A DNA stretch of 9,096 bases, taken from the NCBI GenBank assembly GCA_964522845.1, contig CAZFZQ010000034.1:1-9096 (forward strand), given 5' to 3'. The position numbers were made by a program, and so were the translations under genes. The notes beneath the pieces are model-generated. The model was given only the letters and a program-made list of their open reading frames with translations, was not told the DNA's origin and ran no database searches. Source of the stretch: CAZFZQ01 sp964522845. GTDB lineage: Bacteria; Patescibacteriota; Patescibacteriia; GCA-002772895. This document shows positions 1-6,295 of this stretch, in pieces. Within the stretch, counting starts at the first letter, position 1; each line of letters opens with the position of its first letter.

Positions 1-41
1 GCCGAAGGCATAACAGGGTCAAAGTTGGTCTTACTGGGCAT
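1..41 (-). CDS. Possible 5' end of an unidentified gene, cut by the window edge
   Basis: Just past the rpiB stop, an ATG at 41-39 on the minus strand opens a frame that stays open for 13 codons to the window edge, reading MPSKTNFDPVMPS. It would be the next gene of an rpiB operon, with only two bases between the rpiB stop and this ATG. No Shine-Dalgarno is visible, and a second in-frame ATG lies at 11-9. The octamer GTTATGCC occurs at both candidate starts. The fragment is too short to identify and could be chance; the tight spacing is the main support. Confidence 0.35.
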   Translation of the reverse strand, partial: MPSKTNFDPVMPS

Positions 42-43
42 AA

Positions 44-496
44 CTATTTAAAATTTTCTTTTTCAATCTCCTTAATTTTTTTAAGCCGCCTTGCGTGGCG
101 GCCGCCGGAAAATTTAGCCGAAAGCCACGCTTTCACAATCCGCTTTGCTTTTGATTCTGGCAGTCCCCATCCGGAAATGGATAAAACATTCGCATCGTTA
201 TGCTCGCGGGATTTTTTTGCCGTCTCTTCATTATATACAACCGCGGCGCGCACGCCCGGGAATTTATTAGCCACCATGCCCATGCCTTCGGCCGAACCGC
301 AAACCAAAATACCCTTGTTCTTTTTCGGATTTACCGCCACCCCTTGCGCCACCCGCACGCCAAAATCCGGATAATCATCTTTCGGGTCAAATTTCAAAGC
401 CCCCAAATCCTCAAATTTTATTTTTTGCGCGGCTAAATATTTTTTCACAGCTTGTTTTAATTTAAAACCGGCATGATCGGCTCCCAAATACAACAT
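44..496 (-). CDS. rpiB: Ribose-5-phosphate isomerase B (RpiB/LacAB family)
   Basis: This 150-residue cytoplasmic enzyme should interconvert ribose 5-phosphate and ribulose 5-phosphate in the non-oxidative pentose phosphate pathway. The family signatures are all visible and sit at positions close to the E. coli enzyme: GADHAG at 5-10, DDYPDFG at 40-46, the catalytic-type Cys66 in GILVCGS, the ANK motif at 76-78, REHNDANVLS at 97-106 with His99, and the phosphate-binding GGRH at 131-134. Length is normal for RpiB. The loop after Cys66 reads GSAEGM instead of the commoner GTGxGx or GSGxGM, a change in the anion-hole strand. The Cys-type base is kept, so this is not the Glu-type enzyme of mycobacteria. 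The ATG at 496 has no Shine-Dalgarno, and a good -10 lies so close that the mRNA may be almost leaderless. A related sugar-phosphate isomerase (allose- or galactose-type) cannot be excluded. Confidence 0.93.
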   Translation of the reverse strand: MLYLGADHAGFKLKQAVKKYLAAQKIKFEDLGALKFDPKDDYPDFGVRVAQGVAVNPKKNKGILVCGSAEGMGMVANKFPGVRAAVVYNEETAKKSREHNDANVLSISGWGLPESKAKRIVKAWLSAKFSGGRHARRLKKIKEIEKENFK

Positions 497-510
497 ATTT
501 TTATGTTTTA

Positions 511-538
511 ATTATACTTTTATTTTACACCACTTCAA
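511..538 (-). promoter_or_regulatory. Sigma70-type promoter for rpiB
   Basis: Reading the minus strand, TTGAAG (538-533) and a perfect TATAAT (516-511) are separated by 16 bases. Transcription should start near 504, leaving only about 8 bases before the rpiB ATG at 496. It lies immediately downstream of the terminator of the preceding gene, so rpiB probably has its own transcript. Confidence 0.6.
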
Positions 539-543
539 TAAAA

Positions 544-569
544 TAAAAAAATCCGTCGTTGACGGATTT
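544..569 (-). terminator. Rho-independent terminator of the metalloprotease gene
   Basis: The 9-base arms AAATCCGTC (549-557) and GACGGATTT (561-569) are perfect complements around a 3-base loop. On the minus strand the hairpin is followed by a run of T (551-544). The hairpin shares two bases with the TAA stop at 570-568, so translation ends right at the stem. There is no T run on the plus strand, so it acts in one direction only. Confidence 0.85.
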
Positions 570-1752
570 AAGGAACAACGAACATCCGATGGAAACTTTT
601 TCCAAAACCGACAGCTCTGATATCTATGGTGTCGCCGGACAAAAACTTATCTGCCGGATAGCACGCAATAGGCACGAGAGAAACGGCGTGATAAGCCATA
701 ACTTTCTTTCCCCGCCGCCACATCTGATGGAATCCGGACCGCGCGTCAAAACGCTCATCTTCTTTTCCGGCATTTTTGTAGACAAAAACGCAATATTCGT
801 CCACTCTGCCTACGACAGCAAGCTGAGGGCTGGCATCGGCTTCACTTAGAATGTGAAACTTAGAAACAATTTCACCGGCTTTATTATCAATCTTCGCGAT
901 TTGTTTTTTTAACCAAGCCGTATCCATTTTGCCATTGTCATGCTTCAGCAGTTCCCGCCATAGTTTTTGAAACAAGAATGGCGATTGCCTGTGGAGCTTG
1001 CGGACAATATATTCCAATTGTCCGTAACGGCAAGAAGCCAGAGCTTTCATTGGCTTGTTATCCGGCAAAGACGGGAAAGAATATTCTCCGCCATAATTTC
1101 TTAATACCGGCTGGTTCCATTCCGGCCCATTGCAAGTATTATGAATATTATACGTGCAAAAAATGCTTTCGGCGTAAACTGCGAAAAATTCCCGGACGAT
1201 TCTTGCCATTACCACAGGGTCTCTAAAAGTAAGCGCGTGCGTTAGTTCGTGAGTCAAAACAATTCTTAACGATTCCTTGTCCCGGAAAAGCGTTGCCGGC
1301 AAATAGATAGACGCCATATTATAACCCTTGAGCCGCCCTTCGGGAGAAAAATACGGCACGCATCCCGTTTCTTTTTCCAATTTTTCATCGCATACATCAT
1401 ATTTTTTTAGATCCACCGCGATTTTTTCAAACGGCGCCACGCCTAATGTTTGCAGATTAGCGCAAATTGCCTTCACGTCTTTTTGGAACTCATCCGAGCA
1501 ATGCCCATTCTTTTTTGATTTGCATCTGATACCCATGTCATGATCAAAACAAGTAATAATAAAAGTTTTGACGCCACTAGCCGCGGCGGTTTCTGCGGGC
1601 TTTGGCTTATTGGCTATCTTGCCGGGAACGGCTCTGTCTGGGACAGAAACACTTACATAACACAAACTAAGCAAACCGGATGCGACAAAGAGAAATATGA
1701 TAATCCAAAAAAAACGATCAATCAGAAGATTTTTTGTTCTTTTCTTAAACAA
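568..1752 (-). CDS. Membrane-anchored or secreted Cys-rich zinc metalloprotease (HExxH, gluzincin-like)
   Basis: This 394-residue protein was not recognised beyond its fold class. A basic start (KKRTKN) precedes one hydrophobic segment at about 14-35, a signal peptide or signal anchor, then a Pro/Ala-rich linker at about 37-60. The HExxH zinc motif is H168-E-L-T-H172 inside VLTHELTHAL. Sixteen residues later REFFAVYAE supplies E188 as a likely third ligand, arranged as in gluzincins (peptidase clan MA). Eleven cysteines follow the membrane segment (68, 77, 85, 97, 121, 131, 199, 207, 241, 321, 364), suggesting disulfides outside the membrane. Cys31 lacks a proper lipobox. Residues 300-394 form a separate C-terminal part of unknown fold. 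The TTG start is chosen because AGAGGTG sits 5 bases upstream and the next Met is residue 73. It has its own promoter and terminator. Metalloprotease class is well supported; substrate is unknown. Confidence 0.8.
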   Translation of the reverse strand: MFKKRTKNLLIDRFFWIIIFLFVASGLLSLCYVSVSVPDRAVPGKIANKPKPAETAAASGVKTFIITCFDHDMGIRCKSKKNGHCSDEFQKDVKAICANLQTLGVAPFEKIAVDLKKYDVCDEKLEKETGCVPYFSPEGRLKGYNMASIYLPATLFRDKESLRIVLTHELTHALTFRDPVVMARIVREFFAVYAESIFCTYNIHNTCNGPEWNQPVLRNYGGEYSFPSLPDNKPMKALASCRYGQLEYIVRKLHRQSPFLFQKLWRELLKHDNGKMDTAWLKKQIAKIDNKAGEIVSKFHILSEADASPQLAVVGRVDEYCVFVYKNAGKEDERFDARSGFHQMWRRGKKVMAYHAVSLVPIACYPADKFLSGDTIDIRAVGFGKSFHRMFVVP

Positions 1753-1757
1753 GGGCG

Positions 1758-1764
1758 CACCTCT
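1758..1764 (-). promoter_or_regulatory. Strong ribosome binding site that fixes a TTG start
   Basis: On the minus strand AGAGGTG ends 5 bases before the TTG at 1752-1750. It is the clearest Shine-Dalgarno in the window and the reason for choosing TTG over an internal ATG, which would remove the membrane segment. Confidence 0.8.
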
Positions 1765-1785
1765 TGTTGGTTTTGATTGTCAAGC

Positions 1786-1801
1786 TACTATAATTATAGT
1801 A
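1786..1801. promoter_or_regulatory. Perfect 16-bp palindrome with TATAAT on both strands
   Basis: TACTATAATTATAGTA is identical to its reverse complement. It covers the -10 region of the minus-strand promoter and carries a TATAAT on each strand (plus 1789-1794, minus 1798-1793). It could be an operator for a dimeric regulator or a compact bidirectional -10 region; AT-rich chance is also possible. Confidence 0.35.
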
Positions 1802-1824
1802 AGCACAAAACCCATAAAAGTCAA
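1796..1824 (-). promoter_or_regulatory. Promoter for the metalloprotease gene
   Basis: On the minus strand TTGACT (1824-1819) and TACTAT (1801-1796) are 17 bases apart. The start of transcription would fall near 1789, giving a leader of about 37 bases that includes the AGAGGTG ribosome binding site. The -10 lies inside the perfect 16-bp palindrome at 1786-1801. Confidence 0.5.
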
Positions 1825-1836
1825 CTCTTCCGGAAG

Positions 1837-1865
1837 TTGCGTAAAATTTATTTTTAAGCTAAAAT
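1837..1865 (+). promoter_or_regulatory. Candidate promoter of the ileS-ruvA-FemX operon
   Basis: TTGCGT (1837-1842) and TAAAAT (1860-1865) are separated by 17 bases. Transcription would start near 1872, about 11 bases before the palindromic repeat at 1883, so the whole repeat would lie in the roughly 100-base ileS leader. The -35 is weak (TTG only) and the -10 matches five of six bases. Confidence 0.45.
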
Positions 1866-1882
1866 AAACTTATTGTAATCGC

Positions 1883-1965
1883 GTCATTGCGAGGAGCGTA
1901 CTCGCGACGCGGCAATCTTATAAACAACGGGATTGCCACGCCCTGACTACAGGGCTCGCAATGAC
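1883..1965. repeat. Palindromic dispersed-type repeat filling the ileS leader
   Basis: The ends GTCATTGCGAG (1883-1893) and CTCGCAATGAC (1955-1965) are perfect 11-base inverted repeats. Inside are GGCAATC/GATTGCC (1911-1917 with 1931-1937) and a GCCCTG/CAGGGC hairpin (1940-1945 with 1950-1955), plus a small GAG/CTC hairpin at 1894-1903. The wording (GTCATTGCGAG, GCAATC, GGGATTGCCACGCC, CTCGCAATGAC) matches a palindromic element that I recall from intergenic DNA of many bacteria. The right end lies 8 bases before the ileS ATG, and no Shine-Dalgarno is present between them. There is no U run for a terminator and no T-box sequence. Confidence 0.8.
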
Positions 1966-1973
1966 AAAAATAT

Positions 1974-4922
1974 ATGGACAATAAAATCATCCAAAATGAA
2001 GAAGAAATTTTAAAATTCTGGCGCGAAAAGAAAATTTTTGAAAAATCCGTAGAAGGGCGGCCCGAAACTAAGCCGTATGTTTTTTATGATGGCCCGCCTT
2101 TTGCCACGGGGCTCCCACATTACGGTCATATCGTCGCTTCTTTAATGAAAGACATTGTCCCCCGTTATTGGACCATGAAGGGCTATCGCGTGGAGCGCAA
2201 ATGGGGCTGGGATTGCCATGGATTGCCGATTGAAAATTTAGTCGAACAAAAATTAAAAATCAAAAGCCACAAAGAAATTGTGGATTTTGGCGTGGCCAAA
2301 TTTAACAACGAGTGCCACGCGATGGTTTTGCAATACGCCAAAGAATGGAAAAAAGTTATTGAACGGATGGGCAGATGGGTGGACATGGAAAACGATTACA
2401 AAACCATGGATATAGAATATATGGAATCCGTCTGGTGGGTTTTTAATGAGCTTTGGAAAAAAGATTTGATTTATCATGGCTACAAACCAATGCACATCTG
2501 CCCGCGTTGCGAAACCACGCTTTCAAATTTTGAGGTGACGCAAGGATACAAAGATGTAAAAGATATATCGGTGACAGTGAAATTCAAAATTCAAAATTCA
2601 AAGTTCAAAGATACTTATATTCTTGCCTGGACTACTACTCCCTGGACCTTGCCGGGAAATGTGGCGCTGGCGGTAAACGCAGGTATTAAATATCAAGTAT
2701 TAAGTATTATTGGGGAGGATGGATTGCTTATAGTTGCAAAAGATAGGACGGCGGATGTGATGAAAGAAAAAGAATACAAAGTTGTTAAAGAAATTCGCGG
2801 CAAAGATCTGGTCGGCCTGGAATATGAACCAATTTTTCCGTATTTCAAAGATACAAAAAATGCTTTTCGCGTGCAGGCGGGAGATTTCGTGACGACCGTT
2901 GACGGCACGGGCGTAGTGCATATCGCGCCGGCCTTTGGCGAGGATGACTATGAGGTTGGAAAAAAAGAAAAGATCGGCTGGGTCCAGCATGTTGGAATGG
3001 ACGGCCGATTTACGGCTGATGTGGCGGATTTCTCCGGAATGGAAGTAAAACCAAAAGAAGACCCGGCATCAGCGGATGTGGCAATTATAAAATATCTTGC
3101 CGCGAAAAATTTAATTTTTTCAAAAGCAAAATTTGAACACAGCTATCCGCATTGCTGGCGTTGCGATTCCCCTCTTTTGAATTACGCCACTTCCAGCTGG
3201 TTTATAAAAGTGACGGAACTCACGGCGGACTTATTAAAAAATAATAAAAAAATTAGCTGGGTGCCGGAACACATCAAAGACGGCCGGTTTGGCAAATGGC
3301 TTGAAGGCGCCAGGGACTGGGCCGTTTCCCGCAACCGTTTTTGGGGAGCACCGCTTCCGATTTGGCAATCAAAAGACGGCGAGACAATTTGCGTCGGCTC
3401 GGTCAAAGAATTGGAAAAATTATCCGAAGAAAAAATTACCAATATCCATAAACATTTGATGGATGAAGTTGTAATTAAAAAAGGCGGAAAAGAATTTCAT
3501 CGCGTGCCGGAAGTGCTTGATTGCTGGTTTGAGTCCGGTTCAATGCCTTATGGCCAAATGCATTATCCGTTTGAAAACAAAACCAAATTTGAAAAGAGCT
3601 TCCCTGCGGAATTTATCGCCGAAGGCCAAGACCAAACACGCGGATGGTTTTATACCCTCCATGTTTTGGCAACGGCTTTGACGCAGGGCAAAGAAAAATC
3701 AATCCCCGTGAAAAATTCCGAACCGGCTTTCAAAAATGTTATCGTAAACGGCATCGTGCTGGCGGAAGACGGCAAAAAAATGTCCAAGCGCCTAAAAAAT
3801 TATCCCGATCCAATGGAAGTTATTGCGAAATACGGCGCGGATGCCATGCGTTTTTATCTTGCCACTTCGCCAGTGATGTACGCGGAAAATCTTAATTTTT
3901 CAGAAAAAGGCGTCTCTGAAATGTGGGGCAAACTTTTGAACACCTTGTCTAACGTGCTGGAATTATATTTAATGAATCATCCTTCGCATAAAGCTTCGGA
4001 CGACACGCGGCAACCGCAACCCTCTCATGTGTTAGATAGGTGGATTTTGACAAAGCTTGAAAAATTAAAATCCGAAGTGACGAAAAAAATGGACAGTTAT
4101 TTGCTCGCGGAAGCCGGCCGGCCAATGCTGGATTTTGTAACAGAATTATCACAATGGCACGTGCGCCGCTCGCGCGACAGAATCAAAGAAAAAGACGAGA
4201 AAGCTTTGGGCGTTTTACGTTTTGTACTTCTGGAATTCGCAAAAATATCCGCTCCCTTTATTCCCTTCATGGCTGAACATCTTTATCAAGAATTGGGCGG
4301 AAAAATGGAAAGCGTACACCTGGAAGATTGGCCAAAAACAAAAAAACTTTCAAAGGCGGAAACTGATTTGCTTGTAGAAATGCAATCCGCAAGGGATGTG
4401 GTGGAAAAGGCGCTCTCTATCCGCAAAGAAAAAGGAATAAAAGTGAGGCAGCCCTTGGCAGAATTGCAGATTTTAGATTTTAGATTGCAGAATGAAATAC
4501 TAAATATAATCGCAGAAGAAATCAATGTCCATTCTGTTATTCCCGCCCCTCCTTCTGTCATTCCCGCGAAGGCTCGCCTCGCTGAAGCTTTGGCGAAGCG
4601 GGCGGGAATCCAGGCTGATAGCGATTGGGTTACAAAAGATAATGTATCTCTAAATATAAAACTCACTCCCGAACTTCGCGAAGAAGGCGCGGTGCGCGAA
4701 GTTGTGCGCGCGGTAAATGCCTTGCGGAAAGACGCCGGCCTCACGCCGAACGACAAAATTACCCTGCATCTTGATCCGTCTACGGAAAAACTTTTTGGAA
4801 AATTCCAAGACGAAATCGCCAAATCCACCGTGAGTAAAAAAATAATTTTTGCTAAAAAGGATTTAAAACATGCCGGCGAAGTGAAGCTGGATGAAAAAAA
4901 TATCTGGATAGGCATAGAATAA
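1974..4922 (+). CDS. ileS: Isoleucyl-tRNA synthetase, eukaryote-like (type 2)
   Basis: Class I synthetase of 982 residues that charges tRNA-Ile with isoleucine in the cytoplasm. The HIGH motif is HYGH at 49-52 within PPFATGLPHYGH, the wording of the eukaryote-like type 2 branch, which is known for low mupirocin sensitivity. KMSKR is at 602-606. The CP1 editing domain shows WTTTPWTLP (219-227) and DGTGVVHIAPAFGEDD (310-325). CPRC (176-179) and CWRC (394-397) are possible zinc sites. The anticodon-binding domain follows from about 690, ending in the ELREEGAVREVVRAVNALRKDAGL block. Two low-complexity stretches (KIQNSKFK near 205 and LQILDFRLQNE near 832) and an insert at about 853-882 are encoded by repeat DNA. 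The ATG at 1974 has no Shine-Dalgarno; the leader is almost entirely a palindromic repeat. It is first in an operon with ruvA and a FemAB gene. Confidence 0.97.
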   Translation: MDNKIIQNEEEILKFWREKKIFEKSVEGRPETKPYVFYDGPPFATGLPHYGHIVASLMKDIVPRYWTMKGYRVERKWGWDCHGLPIENLVEQKLKIKSHKEIVDFGVAKFNNECHAMVLQYAKEWKKVIERMGRWVDMENDYKTMDIEYMESVWWVFNELWKKDLIYHGYKPMHICPRCETTLSNFEVTQGYKDVKDISVTVKFKIQNSKFKDTYILAWTTTPWTLPGNVALAVNAGIKYQVLSIIGEDGLLIVAKDRTADVMKEKEYKVVKEIRGKDLVGLEYEPIFPYFKDTKNAFRVQAGDFVTTVDGTGVVHIAPAFGEDDYEVGKKEKIGWVQHVGMDGRFTADVADFSGMEVKPKEDPASADVAIIKYLAAKNLIFSKAKFEHSYPHCWRCDSPLLNYATSSWFIKVTELTADLLKNNKKISWVPEHIKDGRFGKWLEGARDWAVSRNRFWGAPLPIWQSKDGETICVGSVKELEKLSEEKITNIHKHLMDEVVIKKGGKEFHRVPEVLDCWFESGSMPYGQMHYPFENKTKFEKSFPAEFIAEGQDQTRGWFYTLHVLATALTQGKEKSIPVKNSEPAFKNVIVNGIVLAEDGKKMSKRLKNYPDPMEVIAKYGADAMRFYLATSPVMYAENLNFSEKGVSEMWGKLLNTLSNVLELYLMNHPSHKASDDTRQPQPSHVLDRWILTKLEKLKSEVTKKMDSYLLAEAGRPMLDFVTELSQWHVRRSRDRIKEKDEKALGVLRFVLLEFAKISAPFIPFMAEHLYQELGGKMESVHLEDWPKTKKLSKAETDLLVEMQSARDVVEKALSIRKEKGIKVRQPLAELQILDFRLQNEILNIIAEEINVHSVIPAPPSVIPAKARLAEALAKRAGIQADSDWVTKDNVSLNIKLTPELREEGAVREVVRAVNALRKDAGLTPNDKITLHLDPSTEKLFGKFQDEIAKSTVSKKIIFAKKDLKHAGEVKLDEKNIWIGIE
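2581..2608 (+). repeat. Heptamer tandem repeat inside ileS
   Basis: Three exact AATTCAA units followed by AGTTCAA run head to tail. The frame shifts from unit to unit, so the protein reads KFKIQNSKFK instead of a peptide repeat. It lies at the start of the editing domain, just before the TTTPWTLP motif. Confidence 0.75.
4468..4488 (+). repeat. Short heptamer repeat inside ileS
   Basis: AGATTTT, AGATTTT, AGATTGC run head to tail, encoding the QILDFRLQ stretch shortly upstream of the palindromic insert. It is only two exact units, so the call rests on the same 7-bp period seen at 2581 and 6468. Confidence 0.45.
4532..4609. repeat. Palindromic 'VIPAKAGIQ'-type element in frame in ileS
   Basis: ATTCCCGC (4560-4567) pairs with GCGGGAAT (4602-4609) around an inner imperfect 32-base palindrome (4572-4603) centred on AAGCTT. 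The left arm is duplicated 21 bp earlier: TTCTGTTATTCCCGC at 4532 and TTCTGTCATTCCCGC at 4553 differ by one base. The encoded peptide reads SVIPAPP, SVIPAKA, then RLAEALAKRAGIQ (about 854-880). It separates EEINVHSV from VSLNIKLTPEL, which lie close together in ordinary IleRS sequences as I recall them. Confidence 0.75.
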
Positions 4923-4923
4923 T

Positions 4924-5472
4924 ATGATCATCTCCCTCCAAGGCAAAATTACGCACAAGGAATTGAATTTTTTAATATTGGAAACAGGCGGAGTGGGCTA
5001 TAAAATCTTTATGAATACCGCCTTGGCGCCGGCCGTCTTAAATGAAGCAAAATTTTTTATTTACGAACATATCCGCGAAGACCGGCACGATTTATACGGA
5101 TTTTTAACATTTCCGGATTTGGAATTTTTCAACAAACTGCTTTCGGTTGACGGCGTGGGGCCAAAAATGGCGCAAAATATCGCCTCGCTTGGTTTTGATA
5201 AAATCCAAAAAGCCGTGGCACAAGGCAATGTTTCAATCATAGAAGCCGTGCATGGCGTAGGCAAAAAAACCGCGCAGAAAATAATTCTGGAACTAAAAGG
5301 CTCAATTGACAAAATTCTCTCGCAAGGCAATGTCAATCGCGAAGCCGTGGACGCGCTCGTGGGCTTGGGTTATTCCAAAAACGAAGCCGAAGAAGTGTTG
5401 CGCCAATTGGATGACGCCGTTTCCGGCACCGAAGCGCAAATAAAAGCCGCATTAAAATTATTGGGAAGATAG
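4924..5472 (+). CDS. ruvA: Holliday junction branch-migration protein RuvA
   Basis: A 182-residue DNA-binding subunit that tetramerises on Holliday junctions and loads the RuvB motor during recombinational repair. Domain I (1-62, OB fold) shows TGGVGYKI at 21-28 and the acidic-pin pair E52-D53 in REDRHDLYGF. Domain II has two helix-hairpin-helix motifs, LLSVDGVGPKMAQNI at 72-86 and IIEAVHGVGKKTAQKI at 105-120. Domain III (about 138-182, the RuvB-binding part) carries EAVDALVGLGYSKNEAEEVL. It is about 20 residues shorter than the E. coli protein, mainly in the linker before domain III. One base separates the ileS stop from its ATG, so it should depend on ileS translation or read-through; the GGATAGG upstream is too far away to be a good ribosome binding site. 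ruvB and ruvC are not in the window. Confidence 0.95.
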   Translation: MIISLQGKITHKELNFLILETGGVGYKIFMNTALAPAVLNEAKFFIYEHIREDRHDLYGFLTFPDLEFFNKLLSVDGVGPKMAQNIASLGFDKIQKAVAQGNVSIIEAVHGVGKKTAQKIILELKGSIDKILSQGNVNREAVDALVGLGYSKNEAEEVLRQLDDAVSGTEAQIKAALKLLGR

Positions 5473-5473
5473 T

Positions 5474-6295
5474 ATGACAAGCGGAAAATTTTTACAATCT
5501 CCCGAATGGGAAAAATTTCAAAACTCTTTGGGCAGAAAAACCTGGCGCGTAGATGGCGCCCTTGTTGTTAAAATGGACTTTGCTTTTGGTCTTTATTTTT
5601 TATATTCGCCGAAAATTACAGAATCTAAAATTCAGAAATTAGAAATTAAAATAAAAGAAATTGCAAAAAAAGAGAAGGCGGTATTTTGGAGAATTGAACC
5701 AACGGAGGCGCCGCCGGAAAATTTTATAAAAACAAAGGATGCCCAGCCCAAATGCACGCTTATCACCGATATTTCAAAACCAGAGGACGAACTCTTGGCC
5801 GCGATGCACGAAAAAACCAGATATAATATCCGACTAGCGGAAAAAAAAGGACTGCAAGTTGCAAACGACAGATTTGATGATTTTTACAATCTTTTGCAAC
5901 AAACATCAGCGCGGCAAGATATAAAATTACATTCAAAAGAATATTACAAAAAACTCGCGGAATTTAATGAAATTTTTATCGCCTATCGCGAAAATATTCC
6001 CGTGGCCGCGGCAATGATAAATTTTTACGAAGACACCGCCACCTACCTCCACGGCGGTTCTGATGAAAAATACAAAGCCATGATGGCGCCCTATTTATTG
6101 CACTGGGAAATAATAAAAACCGCGAAATCACGCGGCGTAAAATTTTACGATTGGTGGGGCATTGATGAAAAAAAATGGCCTGGAATTACCCGTTTCAAAC
6201 GCGGCTTCGGCGGCGCCGAAATCTGCGCTCCCGGTACCTACGACCTGCCAATTGACAAGTTTTGGTATTGGGTGTATAAAATAATTCGAAAATAA
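5474..6295 (+). CDS. FemAB/FemX-family peptidoglycan bridge aminoacyltransferase
   Basis: Members of this family use aminoacyl-tRNA to add amino acids to the peptidoglycan precursor stem peptide at the inner face of the membrane. The 273-residue protein opens with FLQSPEWEKFQ (6-16). MHEKTRYNIRLAEKKGL (111-127) and TATYLHGGSDEKYKAMMAPYL (188-208) are family-typical. Its C-terminus shows KFYDWWGIDEKKWPGITRFK (223-242), then RGFGG (243-247) and PGTYDLPI (253-260). Two GNAT-like halves fit the length. It lacks the long coiled coil of staphylococcal FemA and is shorter than Weissella FemX. The start follows the ruvA stop by one base, with GGGAAG about 7 bases upstream. Last gene of the operon. 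The amino acid added and the acceptor position cannot be read from the sequence. Confidence 0.88.
   Translation: MTSGKFLQSPEWEKFQNSLGRKTWRVDGALVVKMDFAFGLYFLYSPKITESKIQKLEIKIKEIAKKEKAVFWRIEPTEAPPENFIKTKDAQPKCTLITDISKPEDELLAAMHEKTRYNIRLAEKKGLQVANDRFDDFYNLLQQTSARQDIKLHSKEYYKKLAEFNEIFIAYRENIPVAAAMINFYEDTATYLHGGSDEKYKAMMAPYLLHWEIIKTAKSRGVKFYDWWGIDEKKWPGITRFKRGFGGAEICAPGTYDLPIDKFWYWVYKIIRK

Noticed and set aside
568..1752. Lipoprotein assignment for the metalloprotease
   Set aside because: Cys31 is preceded by LLSL, which lacks the small residue required before the lipobox cysteine.
1866..1973. T-box riboswitch upstream of ileS
   Set aside because: No T-box consensus, specifier loop or terminator/antiterminator pair is visible; the structure is explained by the dispersed-type palindrome.
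1961..1984. Seven-codon open frame (MTKIYGQ) overlapping the ileS start
   Set aside because: The ATG is part of the fixed right arm of the palindromic repeat and has no ribosome binding site; it is most likely a by-product of the repeat.
4286..4915. 209-codon minus-strand open frame inside ileS
   Set aside because: It is a shadow of conserved IleRS coding sequence, with no ribosome binding site and no recognisable protein features.
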